64,000 nt of DNA from an uncultured Pseudomonadota bacterium (GTDB lineage: Bacteria > Myxococcota_A > UBA796 > SXON01): positions 1-64,000 of the forward strand of contig CAIQVJ010000019.1 in NCBI GenBank assembly GCA_903875225.1. Reading direction: 5' to 3'. A model generated the notes under the pieces. It had not been told where the DNA came from. It did no database searches and saw only the letters and a program-made list of their open reading frames with translations. Below are positions 17,008 to 26,015 of this stretch, piece by piece (within the stretch, counting starts at the first letter, position 1; every line of letters starts with the position of its first letter). Made by a program: the position numbers and the translations under genes.

Positions 17008-19212
17008 CTATTCGCCCCGCTCCATCTTTTTCAGCGCCATCTGGACGTACTTCTTGATGTTCGGAATCTCGGGGTCGAGCGCATTCGCGCGTTGGAGATC
17101 CTGGAACGCCTGTCGGAAGTTCTTCCGGTAGTAGTGCGAGATTCCGCGGCGGCAGCGTGCCATGGCGTGTGCGCCGTCCAGCTCCACGGCCTGATCGTAG
17201 AATTCGATCGCGCGCTTGTACTCCTTGCGGGCAAAGTAGAGGTCCCCCATCGCGACCTGCGGATCCGGGTGCTTTGGCTGCAGGTCCTCCGCCCGGCGGA
17301 AGTCGGACATCGCGCTGGTGTAGTCACCGAGCTCCATGTGGCAGCGCCCGCGCCCGATGTAGGCCTCCGAGTGGGTGAGCCGGATGTCGAGCGCGTCGGT
17401 GAACGCCTGGATGGCCTTCTGGTACTCGCCCCGCTCGGTGTGCTGGCGTGCCGTGTCCAGGAACTGCTGCAGCGCGGTGTCGTCCGAGAGGCGGCGCGCG
17501 CCGTGGTCCACCGGCGCGGGGGCCGGCTTCGAATCGGTGCGCGACTCCTCGCTGGGATGGACCACGGTGAGATCATCCTGGTCGAACGAGAGCCGACCCG
17601 AGCCGGGGTCGGAGAGCTCGGGAGCGGCCCGGGCTGGCGCAGCGACCTCGAAGTGAACCCGCATCCCCTCGCCGGAGTCGTCGTCGGCGATGTCGTCGTG
17701 GGCACCGTCCTTGCCCTCGAGCGCGATGGTCTCGTCGCCTCCGCTGCCGATGCGCGCCGCGGCCCGCACCTCGATCGTGGCGGTCGTGGACCGTGTGGCG
17801 GACTCCCGCACCACGGGGGTCTCGAGCGTGATGTACGGCCCATCCAGCTCGGGCTCGGCAGCCGTGACCGGAATCGGCGGGATCGATAGCTGACGGGGCA
17901 CATCCAGCGACAGCACCGGGGCCATCGGCAGGGATGCAGTGCCCTCCGCGGCGGGCGGCAGGCTGGCTGTCACGCTGCCGAGCGTTGCCGCGAGGGAGCG
18001 GAGCGAGGCGGAGGGGGACTCCCAGGTGCGAGGGGCCGCCGGCTCGGGGGCCACTTCGGCCTCCGCGGGCGTGTCGGCATCGAGGACCGCCTCGGCTTCC
18101 ATGGCCGCCTCGGGTTCGACCGACGCCTCGGCCACCACGGCTGTGACCGGAGTTGCGGCCTGGACGACCGCCGCTGCTGGCGCAGTCGGTTCGGGCTCGG
18201 TGGTGACGGGCGCGACGGCCCGCCGGTCCGCGTGGCCGAGCGCGATGCGCCTTGCAACGCGCTCATCGCGGCGCCGATCGTACACCTGCGTCGTTGGCTT
18301 CGAGGGCTCGCCCCCGGCCGGAGCCGGGGCCTCCGTGGACCGCGCGAGCGAGCCCAGGCGTGCGGCGAGCCCGCCCTGAGGCCGCTCGGTGGTGGGGCTG
18401 GCGACCGGCGGGGGCGTCGGGCGATCGACGTCGGCGACGGAATCGGCAGACTGGGCCGCCGCGAGGGTGGCCCGTTCGAGGGCTGCGGCGCCCGCGATGG
18501 CGGCGAGCTCGAGGGCATCTGCCTCGGAGAGGGCGGGAGCGGCCGCTTCCGCAGCCGGCGCCGCCGGGGTGACGGCCTCGCTCGGAGCGGGCTGCTCGGG
18601 CGCTGCCACCGGCGGGATGCTCGGGCGCCGAGCCAGGCCGCTGAGCATGTCGTCGGGCACCAGGCGACGGTTGGGTCGGCCGACTCGCACCTTCTCGACC
18701 GGGTTCATCTCGACCGGGGCTGCGAGCGGTGTGTCCTCCACCAGATCTCCCCCGAGATCGAACTCGGCGATCGGCGGGGGCTGCGGGGCCGCTACCTCTG
18801 CCCGTTCGGCGGGGGCGGGAGGCCTGGGCTCGGGGGCCGCGACCACGGCCCGTTCGGCGGGGGCGGGAGGCGTGGGCTGCGCCTGGGGAGGCGGCACGGC
18901 CTGCGGACGCTCCGCCGGCAGCGGCGCTGCTTCCCGCTCGGGCTCACGCGAGGAGCGTGGGGGTGCCCGCCGCAGGCGCTCGATGGCGAGCCTCCGCTCG
19001 ACGGCTGCCTCCGGCCACAGGCTGGACTCGCTGCCCTGGTCCTGAAAACTCTCGCGGAGCGCTGCGGCGCTTCGCAGCGGAAGGTACGCTGCTGCGAGGG
19101 AGAGGGACGCAGCCCGCCCGGCCTCGACGGTCGCCAGCAGGCGGCGAGCAGCCAAAAGGGTGTCGTACTCCGTCGTGGCCGGGCCGCGCCCCGTGGTGTC
19201 GTTGTCGCTCAT
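17008..19212 (-). CDS. Large low-complexity TPR protein
   Basis: 734 residues. The N-terminal 80 residues are helical. About 80-560 is Ala/Pro/Glu-rich, probably disordered. The C-terminal 160 residues hold four to five TPR units (EYQKAIQAFTDALDI, DYTSAMSDFRRAEDL, EYKRAIEFYDQAVEL, NFRQAFQDLQRANAL), a protein-binding scaffold. There is no signal peptide or membrane helix, so it is cytoplasmic. It sits 6 bp after a coiled-coil gene and 5 bp before an FG-GAP lipoprotein gene; a shared role is inferred only from the spacing. Confidence 0.8.
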   Translation of the reverse strand: MSDNDTTGRGPATTEYDTLLAARRLLATVEAGRAASLSLAAAYLPLRSAAALRESFQDQGSESSLWPEAAVERRLAIERLRRAPPRSSREPEREAAPLPAERPQAVPPPQAQPTPPAPAERAVVAAPEPRPPAPAERAEVAAPQPPPIAEFDLGGDLVEDTPLAAPVEMNPVEKVRVGRPNRRLVPDDMLSGLARRPSIPPVAAPEQPAPSEAVTPAAPAAEAAAPALSEADALELAAIAGAAALERATLAAAQSADSVADVDRPTPPPVASPTTERPQGGLAARLGSLARSTEAPAPAGGEPSKPTTQVYDRRRDERVARRIALGHADRRAVAPVTTEPEPTAPAAAVVQAATPVTAVVAEASVEPEAAMEAEAVLDADTPAEAEVAPEPAAPRTWESPSASLRSLAATLGSVTASLPPAAEGTASLPMAPVLSLDVPRQLSIPPIPVTAAEPELDGPYITLETPVVRESATRSTTATIEVRAAARIGSGGDETIALEGKDGAHDDIADDDSGEGMRVHFEVAAPARAAPELSDPGSGRLSFDQDDLTVVHPSEESRTDSKPAPAPVDHGARRLSDDTALQQFLDTARQHTERGEYQKAIQAFTDALDIRLTHSEAYIGRGRCHMELGDYTSAMSDFRRAEDLQPKHPDPQVAMGDLYFARKEYKRAIEFYDQAVELDGAHAMARCRRGISHYYRKNFRQAFQDLQRANALDPEIPNIKKYVQMALKKMERGE

Positions 19213-19218
19213 TCCGGT

Positions 19219-19731
19219 CTACTCTTTCACGCTGCTTATGCTCAAGGCCGACATCTGCTGCATGAGCTCCTCGCGGAGCTTCCGCAGCCGGGCCACGTTC
19301 TCTTCTGCGGACTTCACCCGGGCAGAGATCTCCTCGGCCTCACGGCGGAGCGACTCCCCTTCCAGCTCGAGGCCGCGAAGGCGAGCCCGCAGGTCGCTCA
19401 CCTGGGTGCCGGCATCGCGCGCCTCCCGCTCCGCCCGCGCCAGGCCATCGCGCGCGGCATCGCGCTCGGCGATGATCTCGTTGCGGTGTGAGCCCGCCTC
19501 CTCCGCGCGTGCGCGAACCTCGTCGGCGTCCTTCTTCAGTGCGGCGAGCTCCACGCGGGAGTCGGCGGTGATCTGGGTGTAGCGCGCGATCTCCATCTCG
19601 GTCGCTACGATCTGCCGCGTGGCTTGCTCGGTGCCTCGCATGGCGCCGGCGAGCTCCTGAAGGCGTGTCTCAAGGATGCTCTTTAGCTCTTCGGAGATCT
19701 GGTTCAAACGGTCGGCGGTGGCTGTGGACAT
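19219..19731 (-). CDS. Coiled-coil protein
   Basis: 170 residues, almost entirely heptad-patterned helix (about 8-160) rich in Glu, Arg and Ala, with no membrane segment or known motif. The ATG at 19731 was preferred over one nine codons upstream because GGAGA lies at proper spacing before it. It heads the operon that continues into the TPR and FG-GAP genes and is divergent from a small receiver-like gene. A cytoskeletal or scaffold role is possible but not shown. Confidence 0.8.
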   Translation of the reverse strand: MSTATADRLNQISEELKSILETRLQELAGAMRGTEQATRQIVATEMEIARYTQITADSRVELAALKKDADEVRARAEEAGSHRNEIIAERDAARDGLARAEREARDAGTQVSDLRARLRGLELEGESLRREAEEISARVKSAEENVARLRKLREELMQQMSALSISSVKE

Positions 19732-19817
19732 CAGCGAATTCTCCCTGTCTCCAAACATCGTAACCCGGCCCTTTCACTCGGGAGGATTCGTCCGAGCGAA
19801 TACGATAGGGACGTCCT

Positions 19818-20246
19818 GTGCGAATCCTTGTGTTCGATCCGGTGCTCCGCAGTCGTCTCCAGGTGGTGGCCGGGCTCGCCAGTCTGCACGACGTCAGTGT
19901 CGTCGCGGAAGGCATCGAGCCGATCAAGGCGGTGCGACGGGTCCTGGCCGACGTCCTGCTCTGCAGCCTCACCCCCGAGCCGCAGATTGCCCTGGGCCTT
20001 CTTCGTGCGGTACGCACCGACGGTGGGCACGTGCCCTCCCTCGGCGTGTACGAGCGGGCGCCGCATCGCGTCGGACCGGACGCCGCTCCCGGAGCCGACG
20101 GCTGGCTCGGGGATCTCGACCTGCTCGGTGAGTTCGTGCAGGCGCTCCGCTCGGGCCCCTTCCCCGTCCGGCTGGGGGGCTTCGATCCGGCGCTTCGCGC
20201 CCGGCTGGCAGGCTACTACCGGCGCCTGAAGCCCCCGGGCGGGTGA
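19818..20246 (+). CDS. Small receiver-like protein lacking clear phosphorylation site
   Basis: 142 residues from GTG. The opening RILVFDPVLRSRLQVVAGL resembles the first beta strand and helix of a response-regulator receiver, and a second strand (ADVLLCSLTPEPQ) occupies the place of the phospho-Asp strand, where Cys and Ser stand instead of Asp. No output domain is present. It may be a degenerate receiver or an unrelated alpha/beta protein. It is divergent from the coiled-coil gene and ends 3 bp from the convergent HlyD-like gene. Confidence 0.65.
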   Translation: MRILVFDPVLRSRLQVVAGLASLHDVSVVAEGIEPIKAVRRVLADVLLCSLTPEPQIALGLLRAVRTDGGHVPSLGVYERAPHRVGPDAAPGADGWLGDLDLLGEFVQALRSGPFPVRLGGFDPALRARLAGYYRRLKPPGG

Positions 20247-20249
20247 GCG

Positions 20250-21272
20250 CTACAGGTCGACGCCGACGCTCTCGCCGGGGACGAGCATGGCCTCGGTCAC
20301 GATGTGGACCGGCATCGCCCAGGTGGGCGAGATCGGGTGCAACGCTTCGGGAACGGCCTCGACGGACGGTCCGATGCCGGCGATGGTGCCGGAGACCGGG
20401 GTGCCCCCATCGGGCTGCAGCGCCACGACCGTTCCCAGGTGCAGGCCGTTGGCGTACGGAACCGCGACGTACGCGACGACTTCGTTGCTGACAGGCTCGG
20501 TGATCGTCACGAGCGGGCTGCCCGCGGTCGTCCATTCCCCGGCCGCCGGTACCTGTGAGCCGACGACACCCGCGACGGGCGCCTTGAGCTCCCCGGATGA
20601 GAGCCGGGCGAGGAGCGCGTCCCGGCGCGAAACCGCCACGGCGAGCTGTGCCTCCCCCTCGAAGCTTGCGTGGGATCGGGCGCGGGCCTCCGCGAATGCC
20701 TTCTCCAACGCTGCCACCTGCAGTTGCCGCGCCGCGAGCGTGTCGGCCAGCCCCTGCACGGCCTGTTGACGGCGGGTGACGTACCCGATCGACTGGTCCA
20801 CGTCGGGCGCTGTCACCCGCTCGAGGTCTGACTCCGCCGTCTGGAGCGCGGCGCGGTCGCCGGCGAGCAGCACCTGTGCGTCGAGCAGCGATCGCCGCGC
20901 ACTCTCCACGTCCCGGGCGAACTTGAGGGTGCGATCCGCCGTCGACACCAGGAGCGACTCCTCCGCGCGCCGTACCTCGGCCTCCGCGGCGTCCAGATCC
21001 TGCGACATGCCGGGAACCTCGAGTCTGGCGAGCGTGGCTCCGGCCTCCACGGCCTGCCCGGGTTTCGCGGTGACCTCGATGACCCATCCGCTTTCTGGGG
21101 CGCGGAGCGCGTGTGTGCGGGTGATGGCGAGCGCGGTCGTGGTGCCTGTGTGCTGCTGCATCCATCCCAGACCGGCTGCCCCCCCGGCCGCGAGGAGCCA
21201 GGCGGTACCGAGCAGGGCAGGACCGGCCCACAATCCGGCGAGGCGTCGCAACGAGCGCTGGCGCTTTACCAT
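20250..21272 (-). CDS. HlyD-family membrane fusion (adaptor) protein
   Basis: 340 residues. One N-terminal membrane helix (about 12-36), then a biotinyl-lipoyl-like half motif (ESGWVIEVTAKPGQAVEAGATLARLEV in outline), a long helical hairpin (about 90-220) and the second lipoyl half (LKAPVAGVVGSQVPAAG), followed by a beta-barrel region. This is the adaptor architecture of secretion and efflux systems that bridges inner and outer membranes. Here no ABC or RND partner is adjacent; instead it overlaps the DUF4956 gene by 7 bp and is the last gene of a VTC operon. Confidence 0.85.
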   Translation of the reverse strand: MVKRQRSLRRLAGLWAGPALLGTAWLLAAGGAAGLGWMQQHTGTTTALAITRTHALRAPESGWVIEVTAKPGQAVEAGATLARLEVPGMSQDLDAAEAEVRRAEESLLVSTADRTLKFARDVESARRSLLDAQVLLAGDRAALQTAESDLERVTAPDVDQSIGYVTRRQQAVQGLADTLAARQLQVAALEKAFAEARARSHASFEGEAQLAVAVSRRDALLARLSSGELKAPVAGVVGSQVPAAGEWTTAGSPLVTITEPVSNEVVAYVAVPYANGLHLGTVVALQPDGGTPVSGTIAGIGPSVEAVPEALHPISPTWAMPVHIVTEAMLVPGESVGVDL

Positions 21273-21955
21273 TCTTCTGCCTTGTCTTCGAGCGCGACGG
21301 AGGCGCTGGTGGTGCCCGGGACCGCTCGGACGGCCTGCAACAGCGGCTCCCTGTCCTTGGGGTGGAACAAGCGGATCTCGTAGCTGTACTCAGCCTCGGC
21401 GGGCCCGCCGGCCACGGCCGCGGCCACCTCGCGCAAGGAGATCATCTGCGCGGTGCGACACCACTCGGCGAGCACCTCGTCGATCTCGGCCTTGAAGGAG
21501 GAATCGCCCCTCACACGGAGCGTGCCCGTGTCTGCATGCCGGACGCCGAACCCTGTCGCCTGGAGCAGGACCGCGGCGCTCCCGATGGCGAAGGTGCCCA
21601 CGATGGCGAGGGCGTAGTGCTGCACGCCCACCGCGATGCCCACGGCCAGGGCGAGGAAGATGAAGGTGGTATCGCGCGTGTCGCGCACCACGGTCCGAAA
21701 CCGGACGAGCGCGACAGCCCCCACGAGGCCGAACGCTCGCGCCATGGAGTCGCCCACGACGAGCATGACCATCGAGATGATCATGGCGAGGAGGACGAGG
21801 CTGTGGACCATGTTGCGCGAATACGAGAGGCCCCTGTGGGTCAACGCGTAGAGCCACGCCACCGCTTGCCCGAGCACGAACGCCAGCAGGAGGGTGAGCA
21901 CCGCAGTCGCGGGCGGCGTGGTGCCGTTCATCCCGGGCAGGAACCAGGGACTCAT
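21266..21955 (-). CDS. DUF4956 integral membrane protein
   Basis: 229 residues with about five membrane helices in the first 131 (17-37, 49-68, 73-86 and two within 96-131). The family's hallmark GLVGAVALVRFRTVVRDTRD spans 77-96. The C-terminal 95 residues form a soluble alpha/beta domain. DUF4956 genes are commonly found next to bacterial VTC-domain polyphosphate polymerases, as here, where its ATG overlaps the stop of the VTC gene. A channel or scaffold role for polyphosphate is an inference. Confidence 0.85.
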   Translation of the reverse strand: MSPWFLPGMNGTTPPATAVLTLLLAFVLGQAVAWLYALTHRGLSYSRNMVHSLVLLAMIISMVMLVVGDSMARAFGLVGAVALVRFRTVVRDTRDTTFIFLALAVGIAVGVQHYALAIVGTFAIGSAAVLLQATGFGVRHADTGTLRVRGDSSFKAEIDEVLAEWCRTAQMISLREVAAAVAGGPAEAEYSYEIRLFHPKDREPLLQAVRAVPGTTSASVALEDKAEEW

Positions 21956-22671
21956 GCCGCGTGCATGGCGGGCAGCAGGTTGCGGGAGATCAGCACGTCG
22001 ACGCCTTGCCGGTACTTGGACATGGAACTGCGGGTGAGGTTGAACCGACGCACGGTCTCAGCGACCCAGGCGGGGTAGCTGCCAGTGTACTTGATTTCGA
22101 GCACCACGAGGCCCTTGACCTCCGGCAGGCCATACCAGCGTTCGGGTTCGGCGAGGTCGGCGGTGGGCAGCCCGACCCGGATCGCGGAGTCGAAGGTGAT
22201 GCGGACCAGCGAGCGCTCGCCACCGACGTAGGCCGCGCGATCGTAGGTGATCCACGCCGCGGGCCGGGCGCGCAGGTTGTCCCGGGAGGTGAGGAAGTTC
22301 CTCATGGCATCGTCGGTCCGGTCGGTGCCCCCGCCAGCCAACAGGTCGCGCGTCTCGTCGATCGTGGCGCCCGCCCTGGACTTGGTCATCGCCTCGCCCC
22401 GTCGCGCCTTCACTTCGAGGAAAAAGGAGCGCACCGGCTGAAAGTTGTAGCAGCGCGCTCGCAGCTTGAACCGGGAGAACGCGCCCTCCTCCGTGTCCCG
22501 GAAGAGCCGGAAGTTGGGGCTGTCCAGGTACAGGGAGTGCACCGGATAGCTCGCGCTCCCGCCTTCGCCGTTCTCGTCTGCGCTCATGTAGCGCCCGAGG
22601 TGACGGGAGATTTCCTCCGCGAGCCCGGGCGGGATGCGGTACTTGATCTCGAATCGGACTGTGGGATGCAC
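21952..22671 (-). CDS. VTC-domain protein, probable polyphosphate polymerase
   Basis: 239 residues from GTG. It has the basic tunnel residues of the VTC (yeast Vtc4-type) fold, in order: K10 in RFEIKYRI, YLDSP near 48-52, K69/R71/R73 in FKLRARCY, E86/K88 in FFLEVKAR, R157 in VRITFD, E192/K194 in VVLEIKYTG, and K219 in SMSKYRQG. Known VTC enzymes make polyphosphate from ATP and push the chain through a membrane partner. There is no SPX domain, as usual in bacteria. It heads the operon with DUF4956 and the HlyD-like adaptor. Confidence 0.88.
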   Translation of the reverse strand: MHPTVRFEIKYRIPPGLAEEISRHLGRYMSADENGEGGSASYPVHSLYLDSPNFRLFRDTEEGAFSRFKLRARCYNFQPVRSFFLEVKARRGEAMTKSRAGATIDETRDLLAGGGTDRTDDAMRNFLTSRDNLRARPAAWITYDRAAYVGGERSLVRITFDSAIRVGLPTADLAEPERWYGLPEVKGLVVLEIKYTGSYPAWVAETVRRFNLTRSSMSKYRQGVDVLISRNLLPAMHAA

Positions 22672-22807
22672 GTGGGAGCAGGCTCTGCGGGGTGCGAGGA
22701 GTGACGTTCGACACCTGATCGTAACAATAGAACGAGTTCGGTGCGGTCGCTACGTCAAATTGCCGACCCGACGGTGGCGAGTCGGTCGGTCGCTGGGGCC
22801 GGAACGG

Positions 22808-24784
22808 TCATTTCACCAGGCGAGCCAGTCCAGCGATCCGCGCCTGCACGTCCTTCGGGCGGAATGTCGGGTCCACGTCCGAGAGCTCCTCCAGCAGGCG
22901 CACCGCGGAGCGGTGCTTGCCGGTGGCGGTGTACAGCCCCGAGAGCTCGTACAGCGCCTCCGGGTACCCGGGATCCGACTCCGAAGCCTCGTTCGTGGCG
23001 TCGCGCAGCGCGTCGAGCGCCGCCGAGGTGTCGCCCTTGGCGCGCAGCGCGCGCGCTGCCAGCACCCTCGCTTCCAGCCGCTGGTCTCCGGCGAGGAGCG
23101 CGAGCGCCTGGTCGTTCATGCCGATCGCGACCAGCGAGTGGGCCTCCTCCAACGAGTCCTCCGCAGCCGGATCAGGGGGCGAGGCCGGGGCCTCAGCGGG
23201 CGGCTCGTCGGCATCGGCGAACGGATCGGCGAGGTCGTCCGGGGAGATCTCGGTGAGCGTGGCGTCATCGAGCGGCTCGAACGGCTCGTCCTCGATCTCG
23301 GTGTGCGGGGCTGGGGGTGGGTTCTCGGGAGGGGGCGCGGGGCGCGGAGGGGAGTGGGGCGGAACCGGTGCTGCCGACCCGCGGGCGGCATTGCGGAGCG
23401 CGGCGATGCGCGAGACGATGAGCTCGCTGCCAGGGTCGGCTGCCAGCGCATCGCGGTAGGCGGTGACAGCGCCGGGGACATCCCCCGCAGCCGCCAGGCG
23501 ATCCCCTCGAGCGAGGGCGGCCTCCACGGGTTCAGGGCTGGGGATGCGGGCCCCGATCGGGGTCGCCGCATCGCCCTCGTCTTCGTCCTCCGGGAGTCCC
23601 TTGAGCACGGCGATGCGGTCGAACACTGCGTTTCGCTCCCGCCCGGACTTCGGCGCGATCGCGTCGATCAACCGCACCCCGGCGTCCACATCGCCCGATG
23701 CGACCAAGATCTCCGCGTGGACCGCCAGCAACGGGAGGGAGTCCGGTGCGCTGCGCAGCAGGCCGATCGCGCGGTCGTAGAACCCGTAGCGCGCGTACAC
23801 CTCGGCCCTCACCTGAACGCGAAGCTCCTCGTCCGTCGTGGCCTGGGCGAGCTGGAGCTGGGTGAGCCGGCGGTCGAGCCGGTTCATCCGGCGTTCGACC
23901 CCGTTCAGCCGACCACGCAGGTCGCCGTCGGAGGGAGCGAGCCGGGCCGCCTTGCGCAGCGCTTCGAGCTCCCCGGAGACGTCTCCGGCGCTCGCTGTCA
24001 CCCGGGCCAGCTGGCGGAGGGTCGCCACTGCGGTGGGAGCATCGCCGGCCTCCTCGTAGGCACGCGCGAGCAGGTGGAGCGTTCGCGGGTGGTCGGGCCG
24101 CAGCAGGTTGGCGCCCTGCAGCATCGGCAGCGCTCTCCCGACCTCGCCGGACTCCAGCCGAGCCGCCCCAGAGTCGAGCTGCAGCCCGGGGTCGTCCGGG
24201 GCAAGGCGCAACGCGACCTCCGCGATCCTCCCGACCTCGTCGGGCCGCCCGCGGCGGCGGTAGTCCTCGATCACCTCGTGCAGCGTGGCGAGCGCTGCCT
24301 TCGGGTCGAGACCGGCTTCGAGGTGCTCCGCGACCTTGAGCTTGAGCGTCAGCTCCCCGGGTTGCAGGTCGACGATACGCTTCATCGCGCGTGCTGCGTT
24401 GATGTGCTTGGCGCTCGCAGCGTACAAACGCGCGGCGGTGTCGAAGTGCTGGCGCGCATCGTTGGGGTAGCCCGACGTGGCGTAGCAGTCGCCGAGGTCG
24501 TAGTGCAGCGACGCATCGTCGGACCGGAACGTCAGGATCTGCTTGTACACGGCGACAGCGGCGCGGCCCTGGCCCTCACGTACCAGCCCCTCGGCAACAT
24601 CACGAAGCGTCTTCTCCGCGTCGGTGGAGCGGCCCAGCTTCAGGTAGAGCTCCCCGATCCGTTGCCGGATCCGTCGATCCTTCGGGTCGAGCTTGAGGAT
24701 GGCGGTGTACGCCTTCAGTGCGCCGTCGAGGTTGCCGCGGGTGATCTGACCGAGGGCTTCTTGCTCGAGCTTGTTGCGATCCAT
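22808..24784 (-). CDS. TPR-repeat protein
   Basis: 658 residues, cytoplasmic, with TPR units throughout: a first block (1-330), a helical middle, an acidic Pro-rich linker (about 480-560, likely disordered) and a final TPR group (about 565-650). The start MDRNKLEQEALGQITRGNLDGA is typical of TPR scaffold proteins in this group of bacteria. No catalytic motif is visible. It lies 66 bp beyond the stop of the LysM gene upstream and may share its transcript. Confidence 0.85.
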   Translation of the reverse strand: MDRNKLEQEALGQITRGNLDGALKAYTAILKLDPKDRRIRQRIGELYLKLGRSTDAEKTLRDVAEGLVREGQGRAAVAVYKQILTFRSDDASLHYDLGDCYATSGYPNDARQHFDTAARLYAASAKHINAARAMKRIVDLQPGELTLKLKVAEHLEAGLDPKAALATLHEVIEDYRRRGRPDEVGRIAEVALRLAPDDPGLQLDSGAARLESGEVGRALPMLQGANLLRPDHPRTLHLLARAYEEAGDAPTAVATLRQLARVTASAGDVSGELEALRKAARLAPSDGDLRGRLNGVERRMNRLDRRLTQLQLAQATTDEELRVQVRAEVYARYGFYDRAIGLLRSAPDSLPLLAVHAEILVASGDVDAGVRLIDAIAPKSGRERNAVFDRIAVLKGLPEDEDEGDAATPIGARIPSPEPVEAALARGDRLAAAGDVPGAVTAYRDALAADPGSELIVSRIAALRNAARGSAAPVPPHSPPRPAPPPENPPPAPHTEIEDEPFEPLDDATLTEISPDDLADPFADADEPPAEAPASPPDPAAEDSLEEAHSLVAIGMNDQALALLAGDQRLEARVLAARALRAKGDTSAALDALRDATNEASESDPGYPEALYELSGLYTATGKHRSAVRLLEELSDVDPTFRPKDVQARIAGLARLVK

Positions 24785-24850
24785 GGGGCGACCTATCCCG
24801 TCGCTCTGGACGGGTTCAGGGAGAACGCGATCGGGGCACCAAATCGGGTG

Positions 24851-25915
24851 CTATTCGGCGTCGTCCGTTTTGTTCGGGCGCGTCGTGAGCCGCTGACCGA
24901 CCTGGATGTCCCGCGCCGCATTGACCACGATGGCCGTGGATGACTCGGCGGTGGCGCGCACGACGACCACGCGCCCGATCACGCGCTCGGGCAGCGCATC
25001 ATCGTCCGGATCCGTGCGGGGGGACAGCGGGTCCCTGCGTTCGACGATGAAGAGGGCGTCACCCACATCGATGCCGTCGTCGGTCCCGCGATCGAGGAAC
25101 ACGGTCTCGTTGATGTTCGCGAGGACCTGCTCGTCGGAGGTCAATCGCGCATAGATCTCGGCCTGCAGGTCATCCGCGGGCGGTCGGATGTCGACGGTGA
25201 GGGAGACCGGGATCACGTTCGAGATCAGGTCGCCCCGCTCGATCTCCGAATAGCTGGCGCGGAGCTTGGCGGTCGCCACGTTCCCGTCCACGCGGATCAC
25301 CTGCGCCTCGCCGAGGACCCGGTACATCGAGCCGACCAGCTGACCGCGGGACTTCACCTTCTTCTGGACGCGGCGCAGCACCGAGAAGTTGTCGCCGCAC
25401 TTCACGTCGCCGTCGTCGACGTCCAGGTAGACGTAGGCGGGAGAGCCGAGCAGCGTTCCGGGCTCGTCGGCCGCGCGGACCTTGCCGCGGAGGCTGATCT
25501 CGTCATCGGTCCCGATCACGCCCGGCGCGGTCATGGGGGTGGCCGGGCGGCTCTCGTTGAAGCGTGTGGGAAAGTCACAGGCATCCGCCGGGGCGGCCTG
25601 GGCGACGCGCACGGCCTCGACGGGCACCACCTCGGGAGTGGCCGTGGGCGGGGTGAGGTGGTCCTGCAGGCGGAAGTAGATCCGGTTTCCCGGGTAGATC
25701 CAGTGCGGGTTGGTGATGTACTCGTTGAGTGACCAGAGCTGCGGCCACGCATACGGATCGTTCAGGAACCGTGTGGAGATCGACCAGAGCGTGTCTCCAG
25801 GCTGGATCTCGTAGTAGTCCGTGGTGGCGGCGGCGGGCGCGTGTGCGACCTGGCCCTCCCCAGCCGAGGCAGGAAGAGCAGTGAGCAGGAGGACCAGACT
25901 GGAGAGAGAGAGCAT
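24851..25915 (-). CDS. Secreted LysM-domain protein
   Basis: 354 residues. Signal peptide MLSLSSLVLLLTALPASAG is followed by one LysM domain (about 34-82: YYEIQPGDTLWSIS, WIYPGNRIYF) that should bind peptidoglycan. The remaining 270 residues are beta-rich and resemble conserved myxobacterial LysM proteins of unknown function. The ATG at 25915 was chosen over one about 100 bp upstream because GAGG precedes it at good spacing and it yields a clean signal peptide. It is divergent from a SPOR-domain gene across a region with an inverted repeat. Confidence 0.85.
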   Translation of the reverse strand: MLSLSSLVLLLTALPASAGEGQVAHAPAAATTDYYEIQPGDTLWSISTRFLNDPYAWPQLWSLNEYITNPHWIYPGNRIYFRLQDHLTPPTATPEVVPVEAVRVAQAAPADACDFPTRFNESRPATPMTAPGVIGTDDEISLRGKVRAADEPGTLLGSPAYVYLDVDDGDVKCGDNFSVLRRVQKKVKSRGQLVGSMYRVLGEAQVIRVDGNVATAKLRASYSEIERGDLISNVIPVSLTVDIRPPADDLQAEIYARLTSDEQVLANINETVFLDRGTDDGIDVGDALFIVERRDPLSPRTDPDDDALPERVIGRVVVVRATAESSTAIVVNAARDIQVGQRLTTRPNKTDDAE

Positions 25916-25959
25916 CCGCAGACCTCGACGGGGGCGAGTTTCCGCTGTTCCGGGGGCGT

Positions 25960-25991
25960 TGTCAAGAGCCAAGCGAGCCTGCTCTTGACGT
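25960..25991. promoter_or_regulatory. Divergent control region with a 9-bp inverted repeat
   Basis: GTCAAGAGC (25961-25969) and GCTCTTGAC (25982-25990) form a perfect inverted repeat with a 12-bp spacer. Each arm holds a TTGAC, a -35-like element, pointing toward one of the two flanking genes (TTGACA on the minus strand, TTGACG on the plus strand). No convincing -10 box is seen at 17 bp on either side, so this may be an operator rather than a promoter pair. Confidence 0.5.
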
Positions 25992-26015
25992 GTTAAGAGT
26001 TTTTTCGAGGTGGTC

